Shown here one piece after another: positions 44,050-51,693 of a stretch of DNA of 64,000 nucleotides (the first letter of the stretch is position 1; the number at the start of each line of letters is the position of its first letter). The stretch is taken from assembly GCF_004135935.1 (NCBI RefSeq), contig NZ_CP025086.1, positions 3,038,001 to 3,102,000 of the forward strand, read 5' to 3'. Below the pieces are notes generated by a model. It did not search any database. It saw only the letters and a list, made by a program, of their open reading frames with translations, and was not told the origin of the DNA. The stretch is from Methylovirgula ligni. Lineage in GTDB: Bacteria > Pseudomonadota > Alphaproteobacteria > Rhizobiales > Beijerinckiaceae. Position numbers and translations under genes: made by a program.

Positions 44050-44454
44050 TCACAATAGACCAAGCGCCGCAAGCTCGCTGCGCAACGCTTCCGGCATTTC
44101 GGCGGCATCCTGGCTCGTCAAATCGGGCGGACAATCCTCGGGCGCGAGGTAGCGCCAACCCTGAAACGCCCGGAATGGCCGCGGCCTGACGCGCACGATC
44201 GCCCGGTCGAGCACCAGCCGGCAACGGCCGATGCCGTCCGAGTCCGTAAATGGCTCGATAGCTTCAAGTCCCTGGCGCGCGGCGATCTGCCCCTTGATGA
44301 CCCAATAGAGCGAGCCCCCGTCGAGCAAATCCTCGGCGCGGCGCGGTACCATGCGCGTCACATGAACCGGCTGCCCGCGCTTGCGCGCCTGATAGTCCTC
44401 GAGATCGGCGATCGAATCCGCGCCGACGCAAAGCTTGAGCAGGTGAAGCGTCAT
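44050..44454 (-). CDS. DUF1489 family protein
   Basis: Cytoplasmic protein of 134 residues, a DUF1489 member: MTLHLLKLCVGADSIADLED at the start, RMVPRRAEDLLDGGSLYWVI in the middle and AFQGWRYL near the end. The family is widespread in Alphaproteobacteria and has no assigned function. It is divergent from the polyphosphate kinase gene with 55 bp between starts, so the two share a promoter region. Confidence 0.9.
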   Translation of the reverse strand: MTLHLLKLCVGADSIADLEDYQARKRGQPVHVTRMVPRRAEDLLDGGSLYWVIKGQIAARQGLEAIEPFTDSDGIGRCRLVLDRAIVRVRPRPFRAFQGWRYLAPEDCPPDLTSQDAAEMPEALRSELAALGLL

Positions 44455-44509
44455 TCAAAAGACCTCGCCGCACTATGACGGCGGCCCGGCGCCCGTGCTA
44501 GAAGCAGAT

Positions 44510-45367
44510 ATGGACTATCGCAAAAAATTCATCGTCCCGCCCGGCAAAAAGCTGCGCCTCGCCGACACCGACCCGGCCGACACCCGCGATCAAAAATCGG
44601 AGGCGGATTCCGCCGACCTCATCGAACGCTACCGGCAAAAGCTCGCCGATATGCAGACCCTGCTCTACGCCGAAGGCAAGCGGGCGCTGCTGATCGTGCT
44701 GCAGGCGATGGACGCCGGCGGCAAGGATGGAACGATCTCGCATGTCATGCGGGCGATGAACCCGCAGGGCGTCTCCGTCTCCCGCTTCGAGGCGCCGACG
44801 CCCGAGGAGCAGGCGCATGATTTTCTCTGGCGCGTCCATATGCGCGTGCCAAGGCGCAGCCAGGTGGGTGTCTTCAACCGCTCGCATTACGAAGACGTGC
44901 TGATCACGCGCGTGCACAAGGAGATCGACGCCGACACCTGCAAGGCGCGCTACGAACAGATCCGCGATTTCGAGGCGGAGCTTTTCGACAGCGGCACGCA
45001 TATCCTGAAATTCTTCCTGCACATCAGCGAGGAGGAGCAGCTCGCCCGTTTCGCCCAGCGGCTCGAAGACCCGCATCGCAACTGGAAGATCAGCGAAGCC
45101 GATTATACGGAACGCGCGTTCTGGGACGATTACATGGACGCCTATCAGGACGCCCTGAGCGCGACGAGCACCAGGGACGCGCCGTGGTTCGTCATCCCGT
45201 CGAACCACAAATGGTTCCGCAATCTCGCGATCTCACAAATCGTCGGCGACACGCTGGAGGATTTGGGCATGAAATATCCCAAGCCCCATGTCGATCTCGA
45301 CAAAATCCGCCACGACTATCACGCCGCGGTCGCGGAAGCCGATGGCAAGAAGAAGCGAAAAGGATAG
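44510..45367 (+). CDS. ppk2: Polyphosphate kinase 2 family protein
   Basis: PPK2-type enzyme using polyphosphate to phosphorylate nucleoside mono- or diphosphates; 285 residues from the ATG at 44510. The Walker A motif AMDAGGKDGT is at about 66-75, the Walker B/lid part FNRSHYEDVL follows, and the C-terminus is basic. The single-domain length fits class I or III; substrate preference cannot be read from sequence. A GTG five codons upstream is an alternative start. A REP-like repeat lies 8 bp after the stop. Confidence 0.92.
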   Translation: MDYRKKFIVPPGKKLRLADTDPADTRDQKSEADSADLIERYRQKLADMQTLLYAEGKRALLIVLQAMDAGGKDGTISHVMRAMNPQGVSVSRFEAPTPEEQAHDFLWRVHMRVPRRSQVGVFNRSHYEDVLITRVHKEIDADTCKARYEQIRDFEAELFDSGTHILKFFLHISEEEQLARFAQRLEDPHRNWKISEADYTERAFWDDYMDAYQDALSATSTRDAPWFVIPSNHKWFRNLAISQIVGDTLEDLGMKYPKPHVDLDKIRHDYHAAVAEADGKKKRKG

Positions 45368-45375
45368 TCAGGATT

Positions 45376-45452
45376 CCGTCATTGCGAGCGGAGCGAAGCA
45401 ATCCACGGGCAAAAACTGGATTGCTTCGTCGCTTTGCTTCTCGCAATGACGG
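45376..45452. repeat. REP-like inverted repeat, second copy
   Basis: CCGTCATTGCGAGCGGAGCG and its imperfect inverse flank GAAGCAATCCA...TGGATTGCTTCG. It is the same family as 22926-23008 and fills the gap between convergent ppk2 and the DUF1614 gene. Confidence 0.9.
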
Positions 45453-45455
45453 CGT

Positions 45456-46163
45456 CTACCTGCCGAGCGCCGGCTGGGTGCGCGGCCCGGTAATGCTCGC
45501 CAGCAGCACCGCCAGTACGCCGGTGAGGAAAATGCCGTCGAAGGTCCCTGCCCCACCGATGGACGCCACCGGCGCGCCGAGGCTCGCGACCTTGCTCAAA
45601 TTGGAAAGATCGGCACCGATCAGCACGCCGAGACTGCCGCTGATATAGGCAAGCGGGCCGGCGTAGGGACGCGAGAGCAGCACCGCGACGATGGCGGTAA
45701 CGATCGGCGGGACAAAGATGGGCAGCGCGATGCCGACGCCATGCACCGGCGTCGCAAGCTGATGGGTGATGACCGCGACGATCGCCGTGCCCACCGCGCC
45801 GAGGACCCACAGGTCATATTTGATCAGGATATAAAGCGAGATCAGCACGGGAATGACGCAGCCGCCGACATTCACGGCGACGACCGTGCCCTGCCAGTCG
45901 GCAACGGGCACGACATATTGCACGCCGAAATAGTCGATCACCTGGCTCGAAACGCCCGGGTGGCTTTGCAGATAGAACAGCGGAATGTTGACATAGCTGC
46001 CGATGAGCGAGCCGAAGAGTATGAAAAGCGCGGCCGGCGAACTGAGCCCGGCGCGGGTATAGGCGAACATCAGCGCGCGGACTTCGACCCAGACGACGAG
46101 CAGAAAGAAAACGCCGCCGAGCAACAGAAAGAAGGGCAACGACAGCGGCCAATAATGCATCAT
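45456..46163 (-). CDS. DUF1614 membrane protein
   Basis: 235 residues with about seven hydrophobic helices and short loops. DUF1614 features are SPAALFILFGSLIGSYVNIP near 40-60, VNVGGCVIPVLISLYIL and the glycine-rich GTFDGIFLTG end. The family is of unknown function and probably transports or senses a small molecule. It ends at the REP-like repeat and starts 28 bp after the glutathione transferase stop codon on the same strand. Confidence 0.86.
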   Translation of the reverse strand: MMHYWPLSLPFFLLLGGVFFLLVVWVEVRALMFAYTRAGLSSPAALFILFGSLIGSYVNIPLFYLQSHPGVSSQVIDYFGVQYVVPVADWQGTVVAVNVGGCVIPVLISLYILIKYDLWVLGAVGTAIVAVITHQLATPVHGVGIALPIFVPPIVTAIVAVLLSRPYAGPLAYISGSLGVLIGADLSNLSKVASLGAPVASIGGAGTFDGIFLTGVLAVLLASITGPRTQPALGR

Positions 46164-46191
46164 CGTATGGCTCCCTCGCCCTGGTATAAAC

Positions 46192-46845
46192 CTAAACCTC
46201 TTCGTATTTGGCGACGCGCCAGGTCTCGCTCACGGCGTCTTTCTGCCAATTACGATAAGCCGGGAGAGCCATCACCGCGTCCATATAGGCGCGGGTCGCG
46301 GCGCCGACCGGCACATCGTAGATATGCAGCCGGTTGACCACCGGCGCGAACATCGCATCGGCCGCGCTGAAACCGCCGAAAAGAAAATCTCCGCCCGCGC
46401 CGAACCTCTGCCGCGCATCGGACCATGCCGCCTCGATCCGCGCAACATCCGCCGCGGCCTCCGGCGTCAGTTCGCGGCGTTTCACCGCACGGCGCATGTT
46501 CATCGGCAGATGCACCCGCAATGGCTGGAAGCCGGAATGCATCTCGGCGGCGAGCGCACGGGCGATCGCCCGTGCGTCGCGGGCGCGCGGCCAGACCGGA
46601 ATATCCGGATAAATCTCGGCCAGATATTCGAGGATCGCGAGCGAATCCCAGATGACGAGATCGCCGTCGATCAGCGCGGGGCAGCGCGCCGACGGCGAAT
46701 ATTTGAGAATATTCGCCCGCGTCTGTTCCTCACCCAACGCGATCGCGATCTCGTCGAACGGGATCGCGAAATGCCGCATCAGGATGAAGGCGCGGAAAGA
46801 CCAGGACGAATAGCCCTTGTTGGCGACAACGAGCGTCAGAGACAA
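46192..46845 (-). CDS. Glutathione S-transferase family protein
   Basis: Cytosolic GST of 217 residues: thioredoxin-fold N-domain with VANKGYSSWSFRAFILMRH (catalytic serine in SSWSFR), the cis-proline segment ARCPALIDGD and DSLAILEYLAE, then an all-helical C-domain with FGGFSAADAMFAPVV. Likely detoxification or stress, class uncertain. It lies 3 bp downstream of the TPR gene, and 28 bp upstream of the DUF1614 gene. Confidence 0.9.
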   Translation of the reverse strand: MSLTLVVANKGYSSWSFRAFILMRHFAIPFDEIAIALGEEQTRANILKYSPSARCPALIDGDLVIWDSLAILEYLAEIYPDIPVWPRARDARAIARALAAEMHSGFQPLRVHLPMNMRRAVKRRELTPEAAADVARIEAAWSDARQRFGAGGDFLFGGFSAADAMFAPVVNRLHIYDVPVGAATRAYMDAVMALPAYRNWQKDAVSETWRVAKYEEV

Positions 46846-46848
46846 AGG

Positions 46849-47685
46849 CTAGTCCTTCTCGCCCAAAGCCTTGAGCTCGACCGTCGCGGCGGTGCGCTCC
46901 TCGACCGAATTGAAGCAAACGTCGAGCGCGTGATTGAACAATTTGATTGCCTCGTCCTTGTCGCCGTCGGCCAGTGAGAGCTCGCCGGCATAGAAGCCGA
47001 CATCGCACATCCGGGCCTTGGAGATTTTCTGATCGACGTGCTGGGCTGCGATGATCACATCATGCGGCGTCGACTGTCCCGCATAGAGCAACACGAGAGG
47101 TCCGGGCCACGCGCCCATGTTCACCTGCGTGCTGGCCTTGGCGAGATCGGACGGCTTGGCGCCGAGCCGGCGCTTGGTGAGTTCAAGCCAGAGCAGCGCA
47201 TAGGTGTCGCTGGGCGTCAGCGCGAGTACCTGCTGGAAATCCGCCTCGGCCTTCTCCTTGCCGCCGCTCAGGAACTCGGCAATGCCGCGGCCTTTGTAGG
47301 ATAGCGCGTGCTTGGGGTCGAGCTTGACCGCCTCATCGTAATTGCTGATCGCCTTGGCGAAATTCTCCTCGGCCAGATAGGCCTTGGCGAGGTTGTTGTA
47401 GGCGTGGGCATAACCCGGTTCGAATGTCGTGGCCTCGGTCCAGGCCTTGATGGAATTATCGAGATCGTTCTTCGCGTAATAGCCGATCCCCAGGTTGAAG
47501 GCCGCAACCGCCCGATCATGCGGGTCGACGCTCTTGTCGGCGGCGATGTTGCCGCAGCCCTGGATCGTCAAGTCGGCATCGCCCATCTGCTGACAATGCT
47601 GAATATCGAGCGTATCGACCGCGAAGGCCGGCGCGCTCGCGAGCGCCAGCGGCGCGATGGCCGTAACCAACCACAAAAAACGCAT
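46849..47685 (-). CDS. Secreted TPR-repeat protein
   Basis: 278 residues with a signal peptide (1-21, MRFLWLVTAIAPLALASAPA). Tetratricopeptide repeats follow (about 55-165: AVAAFNLGIGYYAKNDLDNS, YAHAYNNLAKAYLAEENFAK, ALSYKGRGIAEFLSGGKEKA), then a further helical region ending CFNSVEERTAATVELKALG. Two cysteines near 28-43 may form a disulfide. It is probably a periplasmic scaffold; partners unknown. AAGGAAAGAG precedes the ATG. Longer upstream frames read through non-coding sequence. Confidence 0.88.
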   Translation of the reverse strand: MRFLWLVTAIAPLALASAPAFAVDTLDIQHCQQMGDADLTIQGCGNIAADKSVDPHDRAVAAFNLGIGYYAKNDLDNSIKAWTEATTFEPGYAHAYNNLAKAYLAEENFAKAISNYDEAVKLDPKHALSYKGRGIAEFLSGGKEKAEADFQQVLALTPSDTYALLWLELTKRRLGAKPSDLAKASTQVNMGAWPGPLVLLYAGQSTPHDVIIAAQHVDQKISKARMCDVGFYAGELSLADGDKDEAIKLFNHALDVCFNSVEERTAATVELKALGEKD

Positions 47686-47897
47686 TCTCTTTCCTTCCCT
47701 ATCTTCGATCGCGCCTTCGGTCCTGCCGAAACCGGACAATTTCTTGTTCGAGCATGAAAATCTGCGCGGATTTATTGACTTATGGTGTTTGAGGCAAGTC
47801 GCTTTTCCAGTAGCGCGCTTTCCGGCCGGAAGGAACCATCCAGCCGAAAAATCGTGCTTGCTCAAAATGTTGAGGGTGTTCGCCGGAAAAATCGGCG

Positions 47898-48692
47898 TCA
47901 CGGCGCCGGGAACCAGGCGCTGGTCTTGCCGGTGAGATGATAGGCAGTGAGGCCGATCCACTCATGCACCGCAAATTGAAACATGACCAGTTCGCCAAAG
48001 CCCAGACGGATCAGCGAGAAATCGCGGCGATCTCCCAGCGTCATGTAATCCGACGGATAGGCGATAACCCGATAGCCGAGCTTGCGAAAAATGCCCATCG
48101 CCCGAGGCATGTGCCAGGCGGCCGTGACGAGCAGAAACGTCTCGTCCGGCCGCGGCTTGAGAAGTGCGCGGGTGAACAGCGCGTTCTCCCAGGTATTGCG
48201 GGATTTCGTCTCGAACGTCATGCGCGCCGGGTCGATGCCGAGCGAGACCCATAGATCGCGCACGCCTGTTGCCTCGTCCGCCCCGCTCGGCCGCAGGCTG
48301 GAGGAGCCGCCGGTGAAGATCAGCCGCGCCTGGGGGAAGCGGCGGGCGAGCACCGCGCCCGCCGTCACCCGGCCGCCGAGTTCCATTAGGATCGGCTCAT
48401 GCCGGGCCGCGGTCAGATCCTCGTCGAGGCCGCCGCCGAGCACGATGATTCCCGCCGGCGCCGCAAGATCAGGCCCCGGCAGCGGGAAGCGATCCTCGAT
48501 CGGGCGCAGCAAAGCGCTGCCGAGCGGCGAAAAGCTGGCGATCGACAGCAGCAGCAGCGCCGCGATGCACAGCCCGCTGCCGAGCCGCCGCCAGCCGCTG
48601 AAGCCGAGCGCGACTCCGAGAAGACCCAGGATCAGCAGGAAGTTGAACGGCTCGACCAGCGCCCAGAAGAGTTTCGAGGCGACGAAAAACAT
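47898..48692 (-). CDS. YdcF-family (DUF218) membrane protein
   Basis: 264 residues with two N-terminal helices (about 10-55) and a DUF218 domain: GIIVLGGGLDEDLTA, ARLIFTGGSSSLRPSGADEA, ETKSRNTWENALFT and LLVTAAWHMPRAM. The family includes SanA and ElyC, which affect envelope polysaccharide and antibiotic tolerance; the substrate here is unknown. It ends about 210 bp before the TPR gene and starts 6 bp from the yacG stop. Confident on family, not on role. Confidence 0.9.
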   Translation of the reverse strand: MFFVASKLFWALVEPFNFLLILGLLGVALGFSGWRRLGSGLCIAALLLLSIASFSPLGSALLRPIEDRFPLPGPDLAAPAGIIVLGGGLDEDLTAARHEPILMELGGRVTAGAVLARRFPQARLIFTGGSSSLRPSGADEATGVRDLWVSLGIDPARMTFETKSRNTWENALFTRALLKPRPDETFLLVTAAWHMPRAMGIFRKLGYRVIAYPSDYMTLGDRRDFSLIRLGFGELVMFQFAVHEWIGLTAYHLTGKTSAWFPAP

Positions 48693-48698
48693 GCGCGC

Positions 48699-48917
48699 CT
48701 AGTCCTGCTCAGGCTGCGTTTGCTCTGGCCGCTCGTCGTCCTCCTCCGGACGCACGGGCACCGCGTAGGCGCCCTTCAGCCAGCGATGCAGATCGATATC
48801 GGCGCAGCGGCGCGAGCAGAACGGCCGCTCGCGCTCAACCGGGCTCGCCGGCTTGCCACAGATCGGGCAGGTTCGAGCCGGCGCAGGGCCGCCGGCACTC
48901 TCGGCTTTCGGCGTCAT
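48699..48917 (-). CDS. yacG: DNA gyrase inhibitor YacG
   Basis: Small zinc-finger protein of 72 residues. The four zinc ligands are seen in TCPICGKP (CxxC) and RPFCSRRCADIDLHRW (CxxxC); the last 25 residues are acidic and probably flexible. YacG binds GyrB and inhibits gyrase in E. coli. The ATG at 48917 follows GGAG by four bases; a TTG eight codons upstream is the alternative. It lies in the infA-maf-yacG order typical of Alphaproteobacteria. Confidence 0.9.
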   Translation of the reverse strand: MTPKAESAGGPAPARTCPICGKPASPVERERPFCSRRCADIDLHRWLKGAYAVPVRPEEDDERPEQTQPEQD

Positions 48918-48937
48918 GGTACTCCGTTGAACGGCGA

Positions 48938-49576
48938 TCAAACGCGATTGAGCCAGAAGAGATGGGCCGGAAAGCCCTCGCCCGCAAGCAAAGAGACGGT
49001 CTCATTGAGCGGCAGACCGACGACACTGGTGTAGGAACCGATGAGCTTGACGACAAAGGCCCCCGCAAGCCCCTGTATGGCATAGCCGCCGGCCTTGCCG
49101 CGCCATTCGCCGGAGGCGAGATAGGCCTCCATGTCCTCGCTGGAAAAGCGCTTGAACCGCACCCGCGTCTCGACCAGCCGGTGGCGCTTGCCGCCCTTGG
49201 GCGTAACCAGCGTGACGCCGGTATAGACGCGGTGCACCCGGCCGGAGAGCAGCCGCAGGCATTGTGCCGCCTCGTCGACGATTTCGCACTTCGGGAAAAT
49301 CCGCCGGCCAACCGCCACGACCGTATCCGCCGCGAGCAGAAAGGCGCCCTCGAGTTCCGGCCGCTCGGCGGCAATCCGGGCCGCGGCAGCCGCCTTTTCG
49401 TTGGCCAGCCGGACAGCCAGCGCGCGGGGCAGCTCGCCCTTGTTGGGGGTTTCGTCGAGGTCTGCGGGGATCAAGGCGTCCGGATCGAGCCCGATCTGCT
49501 GCAGCAGCTCAAGCCTGCGGACCGAGGCCGAGGCCAGAATCAGTTTTGGCCGCCAGGGTTTGCTCTCGCCGCTCAC
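48938..49576 (-). CDS. maf: Maf-family nucleoside triphosphate pyrophosphatase
   Basis: House-cleaning enzyme of 212 residues that hydrolyses non-canonical or TTP/UTP nucleotides to monophosphates. Family motifs are [14 protein letters not shown] (phosphate loop), [28 protein letters not shown] and [15 protein letters not shown]. It is encoded between infA (15 bp) and yacG, all on the same strand. Substrate preference (dTTPase or m7GTPase type) is not settled by sequence alone. Confidence 0.95.
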   Translation of the reverse strand: MSGESKPWRPKLILASASVRRLELLQQIGLDPDALIPADLDETPNKGELPRALAVRLANEKAAAAARIAAERPELEGAFLLAADTVVAVGRRIFPKCEIVDEAAQCLRLLSGRVHRVYTGVTLVTPKGGKRHRLVETRVRFKRFSSEDMEAYLASGEWRGKAGGYAIQGLAGAFVVKLIGSYTSVVGLPLNETVSLLAGEGFPAHLFWLNRV

Positions 49577-49590
49577 GGCCGCTGCTCGAT

Positions 49591-49809
49591 TTACTTGAAA
49601 CGATAGGTGATGCGACCCTTGGTCAGGTCGTAGGGAGTCATTTCGACGAGGACCTTGTCGCCGGTCAAGACACGGATGCGGTTCTTGCGCATCTTTCCGG
49701 CCGTATGTGCGATGATCTCGTGGTCATTCTCGAGCTTGACCCTGAAGGTCGCATTCGGGAGCAATTCGGTAATCACGCCCGGAAACTCGAGCAATTCTTC
49801 TTTCGACAT
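49591..49809 (-). CDS. infA: Translation initiation factor IF-1
   Basis: 72-residue OB-fold factor that occupies the ribosomal A site with IF-2 and IF-3 during initiation. The sequence [20 protein letters not shown]... [20 protein letters not shown]... [13 protein letters not shown] is the normal full length. AGAAGGA precedes the ATG at 49809. A palindrome and hairpin element begins about 25 bp upstream, so the leader could fold strongly. Downstream are maf and yacG. Confidence 0.97.
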   Translation of the reverse strand: MSKEELLEFPGVITELLPNATFRVKLENDHEIIAHTAGKMRKNRIRVLTGDKVLVEMTPYDLTKGRITYRFK

Positions 49810-49834
49810 TTGATTCCTTCTGCTGAAGCCCCAA

Positions 49835-49877
49835 ATCACAATGATTTTGGATCGGACCGATCCAAAATCATTGTGAT
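49835..49877. repeat. Perfect 21-bp palindrome with one-base centre
   Basis: ATCACAATGATTTTGGATCG(G) and its exact reverse complement flank a single A. It is followed by a CGATTCCA...TTAGA box and the hairpin at 49894; compare 6595-6625. Confidence 0.92.
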
Positions 49878-49893
49878 CGATTCCAACACGTTA

Positions 49894-49940
49894 GAGCGGG
49901 ATTTTGCGAAAAACCGCTCACACTTTTTCGTATCCCGCTC
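49894..49940. repeat. Dispersed hairpin element, copy 4
   Basis: GAGCGGGATTTTGCGAAAAA, loop ACCGCTCACAC, then TTTTTCGTATCCCGCTC. It is nearly identical to 6651-6698. Confidence 0.92.
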
Positions 49941-50011
49941 GGCGGCTTCGTGACGCGAGGCGCGGACCCTAATCGAGAACGCCGCATTTGTGAACTGCCG
50001 CGGCAGAGGCT

Positions 50012-50884
50012 CTACGCGGCTTTGTCGCCCCCGGCCGCGCTCGCGGAAGCTGCAAAGGCCTTATATTTGAGGACGGCGAAAGGGATAGTGGCGAGATAGC
50101 CGAGGCTGAGGCAGGCCAGCATTTCCATGGGGAAAGTCGCCAGCAGCAAGACGACCGCCGCAATGGCGAACAGGACGACGATCACATATTCACGCGGAAT
50201 CCGGCCGATCTTCTTGACCGAGAAATGCGGGATGCGGCTCGCCATCAGAAAGGCGATAAACAGCACATAGCCAATCTCGAAGGGCGCGAGGGCGCGTGTC
50301 GGCGCCAGCGCCAGAAAGGAAAAGTTGAGATAGAGCGGCAGCAGCGCAAGTACGGCGCCGGCCGGGGCCGGCATGCCGGTGAAAAAATGACCCTCCCAAG
50401 CCGGCGGGTTGGGATCGTCGAGCGAGACATTGAACCGGGCGAGCCGCAGCGCGCAGGCAATGGCGAAGACGAGCGCCGCAAACCAGCCAAGGCTCTTCAC
50501 CTGATGCAGATTCCACATGTAGAGGATGAGGGCCGGCGCGACGCCGAAATCGACGAAATCCGCCAGCGAGTCGAGTTCCGCGCCAAAGCGCGACGTGCCG
50601 CGTAGAGCCCGCGCCAGACGCCCGTCAAGACCATCGAGAATGGCGGCGATGATGACGACGAGGACGGCGATCTGGAACTGCCCTTCGACGGCGAAGCGTA
50701 TGCCGGTGAGCCCCATCGATAGAGCGAGCAGCGTGACAAGGTTCGGCAGGATGATGCGCAACGGCACCGGCCGGATGCGGCGCCCGCGCACGAGGCCAAG
50801 GCGGCGCTCGCCCTGTGCGCCGGCGCCCGGCTCGGCCGCAGTTTCCGAATGGACCGAAAATCGTCTCGGCAAAGGATCGCTCAT
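50012..50884 (-). CDS. pssA: Phosphatidylserine synthase (CDP-alcohol transferase)
   Basis: Makes phosphatidylserine from CDP-diacylglycerol and serine. The 290-residue membrane protein has about eight helices and the CDP-alcohol phosphatidyltransferase motif LDGLDGRLARALRG...FGAELDSLAD near 84-110. The type II (membrane) class with psd next door is standard in Alphaproteobacteria. The N-terminus has an extra 30 residues of basic, low-complexity sequence. It lies 54 bp after psd on the same strand. Confidence 0.95.
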   Translation of the reverse strand: MSDPLPRRFSVHSETAAEPGAGAQGERRLGLVRGRRIRPVPLRIILPNLVTLLALSMGLTGIRFAVEGQFQIAVLVVIIAAILDGLDGRLARALRGTSRFGAELDSLADFVDFGVAPALILYMWNLHQVKSLGWFAALVFAIACALRLARFNVSLDDPNPPAWEGHFFTGMPAPAGAVLALLPLYLNFSFLALAPTRALAPFEIGYVLFIAFLMASRIPHFSVKKIGRIPREYVIVVLFAIAAVVLLLATFPMEMLACLSLGYLATIPFAVLKYKAFAASASAAGGDKAA

Positions 50885-50938
50885 TCGCGCCTTCTTAAAG
50901 CAAATCGCCGCGCGCGGAAATCGCCGCGAGCAAGGCTT

Positions 50939-51637
50939 TTAATCCGTCGCGAAGCGGCGCGGCGGCGCGGCGGCGTTGAAATCGGCAAGGATCGTCTCGC
51001 CAGCCAGGGCGTGCGCCCCGACGGCCACAAGCGCCCGCGCCCCATGCGGCAAATAAACATCGACGCGCGAACCGAAGCGGATCAGGCCAAAACGCTCGCC
51101 GGCTTCAAGGCTGTCGCCCTGGGAGACGAAACAGACAATCCGCCGCGCGATGAGACCGGCGATCTGGACGACGCCGATCCGCCCGGCGGCGGTATCGACC
51201 GTGAGGCCGTTGCGCTCGTTGTCCTCGCTCGCCTTGTCGAGATCGGCATTGAGGAAAAGGCCCGGCCGATAGGCGATCTTGGCGACGCGCCCGGCCATCG
51301 GCGCGCGGTTCACGTGAACGTCGAAGACGGACATGAAAATCGAAATGCGCAGCAAGGGTTCGGCGCCAAGCCCCAGTTCCGGCGGCGGCGCGGCCGGGCC
51401 GACAGCCGAAACGAGGCCATCCGCCGGCGAGACGACAAGCCCCTCCTCCAGCGGCGTCACCCGCGGCGGATCGCGGAAGAAATAGGCGCACCAGATGGTC
51501 AGCACCAGGCCGACCCAGAACAGAGGATCGTAGATCCAGCCGAGAACCAGAGTGACCACCGCGAAGATCGCGATGAACTTGTAGCCTTCGGGATGGATCG
51601 GCGGGATTTGCTTACGGATCGAATCGATGACGCTCAT
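50939..51637 (-). CDS. psd: Phosphatidylserine decarboxylase
   Basis: Pyruvoyl enzyme giving phosphatidylethanolamine, 232 residues of the short archaeal/rhizobial-like type. One or two helices (about 22-55) anchor it; the conserved [27 protein letters not shown] and the self-cleavage site [11 protein letters not shown] (Gly-Ser) are present. It forms a psd-pssA pair, so both steps of PE synthesis are encoded together. Confidence 0.95.
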   Translation of the reverse strand: MSVIDSIRKQIPPIHPEGYKFIAIFAVVTLVLGWIYDPLFWVGLVLTIWCAYFFRDPPRVTPLEEGLVVSPADGLVSAVGPAAPPPELGLGAEPLLRISIFMSVFDVHVNRAPMAGRVAKIAYRPGLFLNADLDKASEDNERNGLTVDTAAGRIGVVQIAGLIARRIVCFVSQGDSLEAGERFGLIRFGSRVDVYLPHGARALVAVGAHALAGETILADFNAAAPPRRFATD

Positions 51638-51693
51638 TAATTTTCACGTCGCATGATCTTGTTGGAAAAGTCTGCATCTCTTCGGGTCATGCT

